Positions 37,432 to 48,418 of a DNA stretch of 64,000 bases are shown piece by piece. The notes beneath the pieces were generated by a model. It ran no database searches, was not told the DNA's origin, and was given only the letters and a program-made list of their open reading frames with translations. The DNA is taken from positions 17,529,242 through 17,593,241 of the forward strand of contig NC_089730.1 of NCBI RefSeq assembly GCF_035083965.1. Reading direction: 5' to 3'. The translations under genes were made by a program, and so were the position numbers. Position 1 is the stretch's first letter, and every line of letters begins with the position of its first letter. The DNA is from Branchiostoma lanceolatum (taxonomy: Eukaryota > Chordata > Leptocardii > Amphioxiformes > Branchiostomatidae).

Positions 37432-40400
37432 TTATTTCGTCTTGGTGTCCGGGATAGACTCGGAGAGCGGAGTGGTACCAAACAGGATGCGGTGACGCTT
37501 CCAGGCGGTGCTCTGCCGGAAGGCGGAATCCGTGCCATGCAGCCAGTCCAGCAATCCAGTAGTACCATAGTTGTAGTTGAACCTGGAACATATACGAATG
37601 TAATCAATTTCCAGTGATATCTCTAAACACGGAGAACTGATATCATAATCATTTGTTTAGGAAATAAATATAGATCACGAAGATTTTTTGCACGTCGCTG
37701 CGATAGACACCACAACTATTTGCTTCTTTCTGAAAATTTAGATAAAGAGAAAGACCCAGGAATAATAAAAAATGACGTAGAGAAAACGGAAAACACTAGA
37801 ATGAAAGGTTAGAGTAAATGGGTATTTGCCGGGTATTTGAGGCAAGGGAAGCTAGAGGAGAAGTTACACAGATGAATGGAGAGATGCTGTTGAGGAAAAA
37901 AAACAACTAATTTCCAAGTAGATGTATAGTGACGATTTTTTTTTCTTTTCCTCTCCTTCGCGTAAAAATAAGAGCTTAACAGAATGTTGAAAAAATAGAT
38001 ACAAGCTCCACTCTTCATTTGCGTTGGAAGTAAAATATATTACAGTTTGGGACTCACTTTGCGTGATGATAATCGTGAAACTCTGGAGACCTGGCAAACG
38101 GCATGTGATATCCGGAGTGGTCGGTGGTCGTCTCGTACATCAAGTACGCCAGCCACAGCCACATGGTGACCACGTGACACCCTGCAGGCATCATAGGAAA
38201 TAATCAACTTGGCGTCATCTACTATTATAATTCCACCGGGTACCCTTAGGCCATACTTACTTCCCTTTACTTTGGAGAAGCTTGAAAGCGCTCTCCACTT
38301 AATCCAGGCCACCATAGTAAAAGAAATGATAACAAATGTATAATTCTTACCAGCAAGAATAGGTCCAGTGAATAGCGGGATGACGTTTGAGGTAACGTGC
38401 TCTGTGGGATGGCTGCATGGTGCGACTTAATATAGGCTTTGCTATCGCAAACCTGTAATGACGTCACCACTTCCCATCATACACCACTCACATTATGGGA
38501 TACAAAATGGCGGCGCCCATGGACCACAGGATCAAAATCCAACGAAAGCCATACAGGTTTGGCTATCGCAAACCTGTAAAAATGTATAATTCTTACCAGC
38601 AAGAATGGGTCCAGTGAATAGCGGGATAACATTGGAGGTGACGTGCTCTATGGGATGGCTGTATGGAGCGACCACACTCATTGGCGCCTTGAACTCGTGG
38701 TGCCTCTTGTGGATACGTTTGTACAAGTATGGGACGTGCACCAGTCTGTGGAAACATTTAGGAAAATATCATCAGCAAATTACGTGTCCATAATGTTCGT
38801 ATCAAATGAAATCATAAGATGTAACCAACTTCAACACATACGCCAACTTCGTGGTGATTTACATGAAGGTTTAGTCGATAACTAGGTGTACTTATCATGT
38901 GCAGCTACCCATGGATATCTCCGCAACAATGATATTTAAAACCTTACCGGACTATGGACCTTATGGGACTTTGGACCCTCCCTGTTACTGAACATTTCAA
39001 AGAACGCTGTTATGCAAAAAAAGGGAAATTATTCTTACTTCATATGTTTAAAAAAGTTGAACGTAGTGAATCTAAAACTAAATGATTGCAACTGCTGTTC
39101 TAAGCCTTGATGCCGTTACAAAAGTGCGCTTACAATACACACCTAACCAACGCCTAGAAAAATGTATACGTAGGGATCCAAAGTTTCTCGAGTTTCGGTG
39201 CCCTTTGTTCACAAACACCGGACAGAACAGAAATACCTGTGTAATCCCTACATCTCTTGGCAAACGGACATACCATATACTATGAGGATATCACCATAGG
39301 CGTCTCCCAAAAAAAGCCTTACCTGTGGCCATAATAGAATCCCATCTCCTGCATGAGAACACACACAGGGAAGTCCAGCAACAGTCGCCAGACTGACGGA
39401 AGTTCCCTGCCGAACTCCATACCCCGCCACACCATCAGGGGTTGGAGGAGATAGATGATTGCCAGCGTCAGGAGGGTGTTGGGGATCATTTGGAGACCAA
39501 CCTTAGCGAACTGGGCGGGGTCAACCTGGTAGGGTAATTTGTGAAACGTTATAGAGCGTCTTCACTCACTGATAAAGTCAATAAAGAAGGCATGTGGTGA
39601 CTGCCAAGTAGGTGACTGTCTTAATTCGCAGTTCAGTGTTCAAGCCGATACAATTTGTGTGTGTATTTTAACCTTCAATACTTTGTTGGTATTTTATTTT
39701 CGAAGTGTTTGATTGTGGTTGTTGAACAGAAAAAAGAAGCTTCTTAAGTGCCTGAAACGATTATCTGAAATGCAAATAAAGACACTAACATGGCACTGGA
39801 CACAGCGCTCATCTTGTCTTAAATAGCCATCAGTTGCGGTTTTCATTAAAAGAAGAGACTTTTCTGTTTAATATGTAGTTTTTCACAATACCTGCTAAAC
39901 GCACCGTTTCGTGGTGCCATTGTTCCTGTTACTGTTTGCCTATTGATTGACAACGTTTGATAGGTGATATGATATGTAGCTAAAGATTGTTGAAGACTTT
40001 TAAAGACAGTTACCGTTCCTAAGGCGTCCCCAACCAAAATTGAAACAATAAATTCCATTGCAATTGAGTCTTAAGCACGCATTGACCTACCGGTGGCGGG
40101 TTGACATTAGCCTGTATCTTATACCGAACCAGTACAGCAGGGCGACCCGTCAGATCCATGAACGTGTACAGTGACGACATCACCAACAGGCACACCATGA
40201 TGACGAGAAACGTTCCTGTGTTATGACGTCAGTTATGAATTAAATATGTGCTAGCTTGGTCCCGGCTGATGCAGGCCGATAGATGATGATGACATGACAT
40301 TTAAAAGTCCTACCATGTATTGAAATTATCGATCAGAAAAAAAGGAAAGAAAAAAGAAATACCAATTATTGGATCTCAGGAGTATCTATCTCTGTTAAAA

Positions 40401-41585
40401 TCAGTCCAATCGGAGCTCGGGATTCGCTGTCAGTAACTATAGAAACCATTCATCACAGCCTCCTTACGCCATAATAACAGTTTTCAGTCTGACAATATAT
40501 GTAATAATATAAGTTATCCATGTTAGGCCATATGCAATAAACAGCAGAATTATGGTGTATCCGATTCTCCTGACGTAGAAGTGTTTGCCCTAAGACTTTT
40601 TTATAGGCCAAGCCACCGAAAGGCGAGACTTAGTCAGGCTACGTATTATGTGCACTTACCGACAGTGGCGAGTTGATACTCGTCGCGGAAGGATTCGTAC
40701 ACCCACTCCCACTGCCTCTGAAGGAAGGTACCGGATGACCTCCATACTGACGTATCCTGTTGCGAAACAGATAACCAAAAGTAGGTCACAAGACGATAAG
40801 GGGGCGTAGTATCTGTAAGCAGGCTTCTGATCATAGCATTTGGTGAACTCCGGTTTTGGCCTGATTCTGTATTCCTGAATTTGTGCATCTACGGATATAG
40901 TGGGGAGTTATTTTCATTCATGTATTACACCTAGTGCGGACTTGCAAAATAAATGGCTGCATGAATGTGTTTATAGCGGTTAGAAATGCCCATTTAGCCA
41001 GCCCAACTGATCTCAAGCGTCAAACTGATGAATTTTGTTTGTAACTTAGCAGACAAAGTTCGGTAGCCACGCGCAAAATCGGACGTGCACAGTCCTGCGT
41101 TTTGGATGGTGCAGCTGTGCGCTTACAGCTGCAAAGTGCCTTTTGTTGGGTGTAGCTAAGTGTAGTTCGTAATTGCCATAAAAAGAAATTGTAGGTTGCT
41201 GTTTTGATTTTTTTTACATGATCCAGGGTAAATGTTCTCAACATAGAATGAATGACAATGGTACATTTCCTATAGCTTCATTACGAACGCGCCCATGTAA
41301 AACATGGATTATAACATGGAAACCTATAATGAAAAAAAGTACAGACCTTAAAAACTTTTACCAGAATCGGTGATTATCCGACAAACGGGTTGGGGGGGGG
41401 GGGGGGCGCGGGGGGTAAACTGTCAACGTAAGTAAACATTGCACCTGAAGAATCGGCTGGACGTTCTTTCGCAGATAGTTCTCCATAGCAGGTGTGAGGG
41501 ACACCCAGTAGCCGAGCACCACGCTCAGCAGGACGGACGGGTACAGGGCAGCCACGGGCCGGGGCAGTGAGGAGGAAAACCCCAT
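37432..41585 (-). CDS. FAXDC2: FAXDC2-like fatty acid hydroxylase / sterol desaturase superfamily enzyme
   Basis: Seven exons on the minus strand join in frame: 41585-41445, 40756-40660, 40215-40091, 39525-39323, 38745-38597, 38181-38058 and 37582-37432 (stop TAA 37434-37432), giving 329 aa, close to the length of vertebrate FAXDC2. The three histidine clusters that bind the di-iron centre are intact: HRLVH (188-192), HKRHH (201-205) and HDYHH (274-278). DHSGYH precedes the last cluster. Hydrophobic segments at about 10-30, 81-101, 134-153 and 228-253 fit a multi-pass ER membrane enzyme. The family oxidises lipid or sterol chains; the exact substrate is unknown. The symbol is by family resemblance, not proven orthology. 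A partial copy of exon 5 lies in intron 5 (38351-38426). The gene is divergent from the cyanophycinase-like gene 2.3 kb upstream. Confidence 0.87.
38351..38426 (-). pseudogene. Partial duplicate of FAXDC2-like exon 5
   Basis: This block repeats the 3' half of exon 5 (38597-38672), including the HPxEH segment, the VIPLFTGPILAG end and the GTAAG donor, and similarity continues into the intron to about 38335. The 5' half carrying HKRHH is missing. Most codon differences from exon 5 are silent; the clear replacements are Ile to Thr in HPIEH and Tyr to Cys just upstream. It may be a relic exon, an alternative terminal piece, or an assembly trace of the second haplotype. Confidence 0.7.
41388..41417. 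repeat. G-rich tract
   Basis: Runs of G broken by GCGC in intron 1 of the FAXDC2-like gene. On the transcribed RNA this reads as C-rich; the plus strand could form a G-quadruplex. Confidence 0.8.
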
Positions 41586-43891
41586 GCTGGTTCCTGAGAG
41601 TGCTGCTACTTCGTGGTAAAAGAATTCCGGACCTCGAGTTATACGGACTTTGTGCTCTCTGACCTCTGGACCATCAGTGTTCTAAAATGGACTGAAATAA
41701 CACTATCAGTGTTATAAAAGGGTCACCAGGGGTGGGTACTGTGTGTGTTTGTGTATATATGAGAATCTTTAACGTTTTGTGTATTTGAGCATACTTTAAT
41801 GTATGTGCGCATCAGAGAAGTGTGTGTACATTGTACGCAATTCTTTTTTTGTGTTTATGCGTGGTCTTGTACACGAATGTGTATGTACCCAATACCTATG
41901 TGCTAGTTTGTGTATATGTACGTACCGCCATAATGTTGCTTTGTGTGTGTTTACGTAATGATTATACTTGTTTCAACATGTAGGAATGTATGTGCGTAGC
42001 TTTGTGTGAGAAATTTACCTTTATGTCCTAGGATTAGGGTTACGCACCTTACTTTTCATTAAATGAATGAATCTTATCCGATGTAAGGAGAAAATTGTTG
42101 GAATTGGATGTCAACTCGGGGAATGAACAAATGTTGAACCGTACATGATGCGTGTGCTTGTGCAGACCGTATACACACTGTTCTCACGACTAAGTAGCGT
42201 TACTTAAGGGTTAATGACCCGCCCCGAGGTGTATATGGTGTCATAACGCCTGGTTATGTGCTATAACCACCGAATAAAACCACCGAGTGAGCGAAGCGAA
42301 CGAGGTGGTTTTATGAGGTGGTTATAGCACATGACCAGGCGTTATGACACCATACACACCGAGGAACAGGCGGGTCATTAACGTTATTATCACATAGCCT
42401 ATCCAAACTGACCCATATAAGAGAGACAAATTTCTGTATAATACATAGATTCTTTATTTAATACTATACATGAAAAATCAATCCATTGTACATATGATCT
42501 TCATATAATCCAATGTAAACAAGCGGTGACTTGTCTTCGAGCCCACACGGTTATAAATTGACAGGTTGTTAGACGCCTAGGTGTGGTAAGAATCGTACAT
42601 GTTTACCTCCCCTTTGCCGCAAGTTGTAGTTTCCCCGGATAATTATTACTCAAGCCGGAAAAAAAATCCCACAGAAGCGTACACATATCGAGCCGAGATC
42701 ATTGTAGGTACAAACCTGTAAGAATTTGGACGATTTTGACCGTAATTCTTTCGATGCCAACACATCGGTTTCGGGAAGTTACGTGTTCGTGACTTGGGCC
42801 ATGGGGAGGGGGGCGTTTGTTTTGAACAAGACGACATCACTTTGCCAGTAACATTTTTAATTTTCGTCAGGTAAAACCCCTCAGAAACGTGAACATACCG
42901 GTCTGGGGTCCTCTTGGGTAGAAACGTAGGAGGTTTCATGGGCAATTTCTTTGTCTGCCATGATTTGCTACTTCGGGAAATACAATGTGATGAGTGGGGA
43001 GGGGACTCTGTGTGCCCGCTGCTTCTTGTTGGTCACACTCGTCAGCTTCCTTGCCCCTCAACTGCTGAAGTATGTTCCTGGGCGTCTTCCCCAACTTCCC
43101 ATGACCCGAAAACTGACTCTAAGTCGGCGTCTGACAGTTCCTCGACGAAAAACTGTGGTACTCTTATGGCGGACGTTCGAACGCGTTCTGCGAACGATCG
43201 TCTGGGCCGGTTCCACTTTAACGGCGGGGGTGTGAAAAATATTGTTTTTAGTCCTTCCGTTTGAATTTTACTTGAATTGAATTTTTTTCCTTTTTTCATG
43301 AATTCTTCATGTATTCTTAGGACATTTGGGGGAATTTTAAGACAATAAAGATATTCTAAACAAGGTTAAGAAAAAGATTCATCAAAAAGATACCCCCATC
43401 TACAAAATGCAACGGTTTTGTTATGGCATGACGTCAATAAGTGGTGTGTTATGGCGTGATAACAGACCACTTATTGTGGGCAATGGAGGCTTCTGATTGG
43501 TCGACACCATCTGGCCATGTGATAATGTTTATTTAGCAGTCAAGCAAAAAACGTTATGACGCACTAGCAATCTGTCAGGTGACAGGTTTGTGGTGGCCTG
43601 ATTAGTTGCTAACTGGTTTATTGGTACACTACCTATATCACATTGGTTTATACTTACCTATAAGATTATAACTCATAGTCCGTAAAGAGAATTATAGTCT
43701 CCTTTAAATCTGAAAAAAGAACACCCTGAAAGGGCCTTACTGACGGTATTCAAACATCAAAAGTAAACGCCACCGCCCCCCCTCTTTCGTAGATTGAATA
43801 TATTTACCTTCTTCGCAGAGTTGTAGGCACTGCAGGGAACAGGACTTCGAACCACTAGTGAATGCACTTATCGATGTCCGACATGTTACAC
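41586..43891. other. Shared upstream region of two divergent genes
   Basis: Separates the FAXDC2-like gene (minus) and the cyanophycinase-like gene (plus). Most of it is filled by a transposon-like insertion (42205-43565). No TATA box or CpG-island core was identified. Confidence 0.5.
42205..43565. mobile_element. Probable DNA transposon remnant with foldback end
   Basis: A foldback at 42209-42381 has arms 42209-42273 and 42321-42381 containing GTCATAACGCCTGGTTATGT and its mirror. A related block at 43424-43530 has GTTATGGCGTGATAAC and AATAAGTGGT/ACCACTTATT pairs. Between them several overlapping open stretches (for example minus 43299-43042) look like decayed coding sequence but match nothing I recognise. 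Confidence 0.45.
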
Positions 43892-46800
43892 ATGCCGAAG
43901 TTGTTCATTTCGTTCGCCTGTACACTAGCGTGTGTGTATGGAACTCAGAAAAACCTGGTCTTGGTAGGGGGAAACTTACAGGAGGACAACGAACAGGTGT
44001 ACAGTCTCATAGTCGAGCTGGCAGTAAGTCTGCATTTGTTAGCTGTGGCTTAATGTAGTTACCTTTGCCAGAGGGGTTATCTATTCTTCAACGTTCGTGT
44101 GTTTGGGCTTCCTTCCTCCCTTCCTTCGTCTGTCTGTATCTGTATCTATATCTATATAGCCGGTAAGACATCAGCTTAACAGGCACGCGGCGCGACAGCA
44201 GCTGGTTATATTACGCCGGGCGGTCTGTTACACATAGTTTTTGCATTTTGCATCTGTCAACAAGTTAAGTCATGCATGCCTGGATGAATTGTTTTGATAC
44301 TTTGTATGTGGTTAGCCAAGCCTGTCGCTTGTACATGTCGAGCAAAGACCCTGGCGTACCGGTCTGCAATTTGTCCTTCTCGTTGCGTTAGACAACCGTC
44401 AGCCAATTAGATACTACCCCTCCAGTTGTTGGAGGGAAAATTACCAGCTAGCCATTCACGCTGCCTCCTGAACGTAGGCGGTGACGTAATTGGCTGGTGA
44501 AGGCTGACATGCGCTAATGCAGTGAGGAGGACGGATCACAGACTGGTACACCAGACCCGTTGCTTTTAAATTTATTTATACATATACATACGTCTGTATT
44601 ATATATTGCTTGATGTATACATTCGAATATGATTTGACTTGATACTAAACGTATATTTTCCAGGGCGGTCGGGGCAATGCAAAGATCGGTCTAGTGACAG
44701 CCGCTAACCTCAACCCCGAGAACTCAGCTCAGTACTATCAGGACATGTTCCAAGGACGTTACGGTGCAGTTGAGGCAACATGGATACCCATCGATATCTA
44801 CCGGAAAGAAAACAACAGTGACCCGGAAGTGGTTGCCCTCATCAATGGCATGACGGGATTTTTCTTCGGAGGCGGTGATCAGATTCATGTCATAGAATCG
44901 TACATAGCTCGCTTTTTTGCTTACATTTATTGCAAATAGGGCATTTCAGTTTGTTTATGCATGCATGTACTTGTATGGCGTTGTTAAGAAAGACTTGTAC
45001 TTCAATTTTACAAAGATTCTTACAAGTAGCTACTGTCAAACGTTTCACATTGTGCGAAATGTCGTTCGGTAAATATCAGGCTTCCCATGTTTTCTTTTTT
45101 CATTATTCATTTTTTCTACAACGCAGCACCAACACCATCGATCCAGGTTTGCGGTTTGTGTTTGTTCGGCAAATAGTCGGAAGTCAACAACGTGACATCC
45201 GACAGAAAATTGGTAGCGTAGGCAACAGTCCTGCAATGATTTGTTATGTCGACAGAGGGCACGAGGACTAACTCTTGCAAAACTACCGTGATGAGACCGT
45301 GTTTTTCCAAAGAATCCAGTAACGAAGGACTTGTGAAGTTGTTGCTTTCTAACTATTTACACAGTTTGTACATCGGGGATCGGCAGGAGTCGCCCGTCCT
45401 GGCCGCTATCCGGGAGAAGTTCGAGGCGGGCACTGTGGTGGCGGGTACAAGTGCTGGGGCAGCATGTCAAAGTTCAGCCGTCATGATAGGTAGGAGTAGC
45501 CTAGGTGTCATCCTATTATTACCGGGGCTCCTACACTCGCTACCCTATTTTGTTCGAGTGTAGGAGCCCCGGTAGTGATAGGATTACACCCAGGCTAAGG
45601 TAAGTGATTCAAGTAAATTGTGGAGTCATTTTTCTATACAAAATAAATTCCGATGAAAAAATCTCTTAAACGGCATTTTATACGTTATGTATATAATTTG
45701 CATTCAATTCATAAACATACAAATCATCAGGTAAGAGCTCAATGATATTTCAGTAATCATATTTCCTCATTAATGTATATTTTACTTCTTCCTGCACCCG
45801 TGCAATAGGCTAGGCTATATCCCGGATTATGGAATGATCGGTAACATTGGGGGCAAGCGATATATTGCCACGACAAAGCGTATGGGGCCGGTCCGGTCTC
45901 TGTTGTCAATCACACGCTTGCCTCCATAGTCACTCAGATTTCTCATTTTTCCCCCCTGCACGAAAATGTATCCGGAGTATGGCCTATTCTTTTTTCAGTG
46001 TTTGTTGGTCTAAGCTACAACGCGCTTGCGCACGGAGTCAATGACTACTACGACTCCGATATCCCGGATGAGGTGGCGTACAACCGGAGCGGTGGCATCG
46101 GGCTGGCTCCGCGGTTTGTCGTGGACGTTCATTTCAGGTCAGTCTACAAATATGTTGCCGTTTGTTTGTTTGTTTGTTTGTTTGTTTGTTTGTCTTCACA
46201 GACATGGTAGGGGTATGATCAACTCCGCCGAAAATCTGCATACCTTATCTCAGCCAAAGTTCGAACTAGTCAATTCTAACGTTTTTAACGCATATACGAT
46301 GCTATATTAGATTTTAATGTCTACTTGTTAAACGTCGTAGTTGTCGGCCTTTTATTGTCTATGTCAGCTATGTTATAATGTTGCATCCAATAATTGTAGT
46401 CAACAAAATCCAGACTTTGACTTGAAGATCAATTTTGATAAAGAACTGATTTAATTTGTGCCTAACCGGTTTACTATCAGTGAGAAAGGACGAGAAGGTC
46501 GCCTGATCCGGCTGCTAGCGGACACGAAGGACGAACCTAACGGTGCAACACTCGGAGTCGGAGTGGACGAAAACACGGCCTTACACCTCACCTGGGACAC
46601 AGACCCGGACAGCGCTGTAGGGACGGTACGTTAGATAAACTTTCTTACCACACAGTGGGGTATATAGGGTGGTAGAGATGTCTGTTTAAGTAGCCATTTG
46701 GCCACACAGCTGTACAAGCACAGGTAGTCCACTGGTGGCATTCTGTGTTCCACGTCTAGACTTTTTCCCCTACGTAATGAGTACTAAGCATAGAATATCC

Positions 46801-48418
46801 AAACATTTAAAAAATCTTAAGCATTGAATGGTTCTACCGTTGTCATTGCAAATTCACTCGTCGTAACATAGGTCATGGTTGAATGAAACCTCTTTCAACT
46901 TCTCATGCCATTGCTTAAAATGATTACAAACATCTTGTCGCGTTCACAGCAGCCATTGTATAGCGTTATTGGTCGAGTGCCGTTAACTCAGTCATCAACA
47001 GTAGAAAGGTGCCTGTCCTTGGTGCTGAAATGACGTCATATTGTCAAAGTCTCGAGTTAGGATGCCCCCTTGCGGATTGTTTTATTATTGAACTCTCTAC
47101 CTACAGGTAGTTGGCGCTGGTGGAGTAATGATGGTTGACATCAGCTCGGCCGTCATCTCTACGTCAAGTGACTTTGACATCAAGGATGTCGTCACGAGCT
47201 ACCTGACAGAGGAAGATCGGGTGGACTTCGCAACAAAACAGGTAGGGGGAGCTTTTTTAACGTTAATTGTCATTAACTCAATACTAAGATTTTAAGAGTG
47301 AATGTAAGTATTCATGGCAATTTTACATTGCTAAAACTATGATATTACTGATTTTTCGTTTGTCCTAGCCCGTGCTGGTTAAATACTATTTGAGATATAC
47401 GTAAATCTTATCTAATTTTTGACCATAGTTTTGACGTCAGTGACGTCACAGCCACCATTGTCACGATTTGCATGTGTCTGATACCATGATTACAATATTT
47501 ACAAAAAACAAAAAAATGCTGCACCTTTAAGGTACTTAAGTCATAGTTACGTGGCTATTAACGCCCTGTTTAGGTGACATTTGCCCTCTGGAAGCAGTCA
47601 CTTGCCGGAAACGAGCGATTTGATCACGCCGTGGGTTCTGACGACATCTTCAGTAGTCCTTACGCCTCCTACCGGAAGAGCAGAGAATGGACCCGCGTTG
47701 CCACCAGTCTATTCAACTCTAGACTAGACAACATCGTTTATGGCAGAACATATGAGAAGAACCCACAGTTTGAGGTGTGCTTATATAAAAACCCTATGTA
47801 ACCAGGTAGAGAAATATGGCAGTCTAGCTCTCTTAGCACAGCACTTCTAGATCGATAGACATAGCTATTCACGTTCAAATTCTTTGCACCATTGTGCATC
47901 TGTAATTTTTACATGTTGTGTAATTGTACATTTTGATATGAGCTTATCGGAAGGTCTATGTGCACGCTATTAGTTCAGTTAACACAGTGCAAAAAGAAGA
48001 TAGCGCTACTCAGAATAGGCCATGAGACCATTCATTGAAAGAAAATCCTAACAAACAAATAAATGAAATTACTGTTAGCCCATGTTTGCTTTTTTTAATG
48101 TTGATACAGTATACTAGTAATAATTGTGCTAAAAAGTATGAACACAAAAATGCATGCATATACCCATGAATATATGATTAGTTCTTACTCTTTTATCATT
48201 TTCCATCTTAGGTTGTCATGTCTAATAGAGCTGGAGGTGCCGAAGCTGTGGGAGGAAACTCAACAACAACCGGAAATTATGTCATCTCCTACAAAGGCAT
48301 GACGGTCAGGATTCATCCGTACGACGCCACCTCCACAACCGACCGTTGTCGTGCAAATGTAGCCTTCCTTCTTGCCCTAGTGTTTGTTAATTTGTTTCTC
48401 CGATGTGCAAGATTGTGA
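43892..48418 (+). CDS. Cyanophycinase-like peptidase S51 protein, secreted or membrane-tethered
   Basis: Eight exons join in frame: 43892-44023, 44664-44899, 45365-45489, 45999-46137, 46481-46625, 47107-47241, 47574-47774 and 48212-48418 (stop TGA), giving 439 aa. MPKLFISFACTLACVYG is a signal peptide; an upstream in-frame ATG at 43862 would bury it, so 43892 is preferred. S51/cyanophycinase hallmarks are FFFGGGDQ (111-117), the nucleophile elbow GTSAGA with Ser152, and DVHFSEKGREGRL with His209. The Ser and His expected of the catalytic site are present. The C-terminus has a Thr-rich stretch and a hydrophobic run (419-434), suggesting a GPI signal or short anchor. Bacterial cyanophycinases cut the Arg-Asp storage polymer cyanophycin; the animal substrate is unknown. 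The exon 2 donor (GTACAT, 44900) is weak and was chosen by frame. Intron 3 carries a 42-bp-arm palindrome. Confidence 0.87.
44400..44496. repeat. Small inverted-repeat element in intron 1
   Basis: The ends CAGCCAATTA and TAATTGGCTG bracket about 77 bases that include a CTCCAGTTGTTGGAG hairpin. MITE-like, in the cyanophycinase-like gene. Confidence 0.5.
45498..45596. repeat. Near-perfect palindrome, 42-bp arms, in intron 3
   Basis: Arm 45498-45539 mirrors 45555-45596 with few mismatches and a 15-base loop. The arms include ACCGGGGCTCCTACACTCG and its complement. It starts eight bases after the exon 3 donor of the cyanophycinase-like gene. Confidence 0.9.
46160..46192. repeat. (TTTG)n microsatellite
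   Basis: Eight TTTG tetramers about 20 bases inside intron 4 of the cyanophycinase-like gene. Confidence 0.95.
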
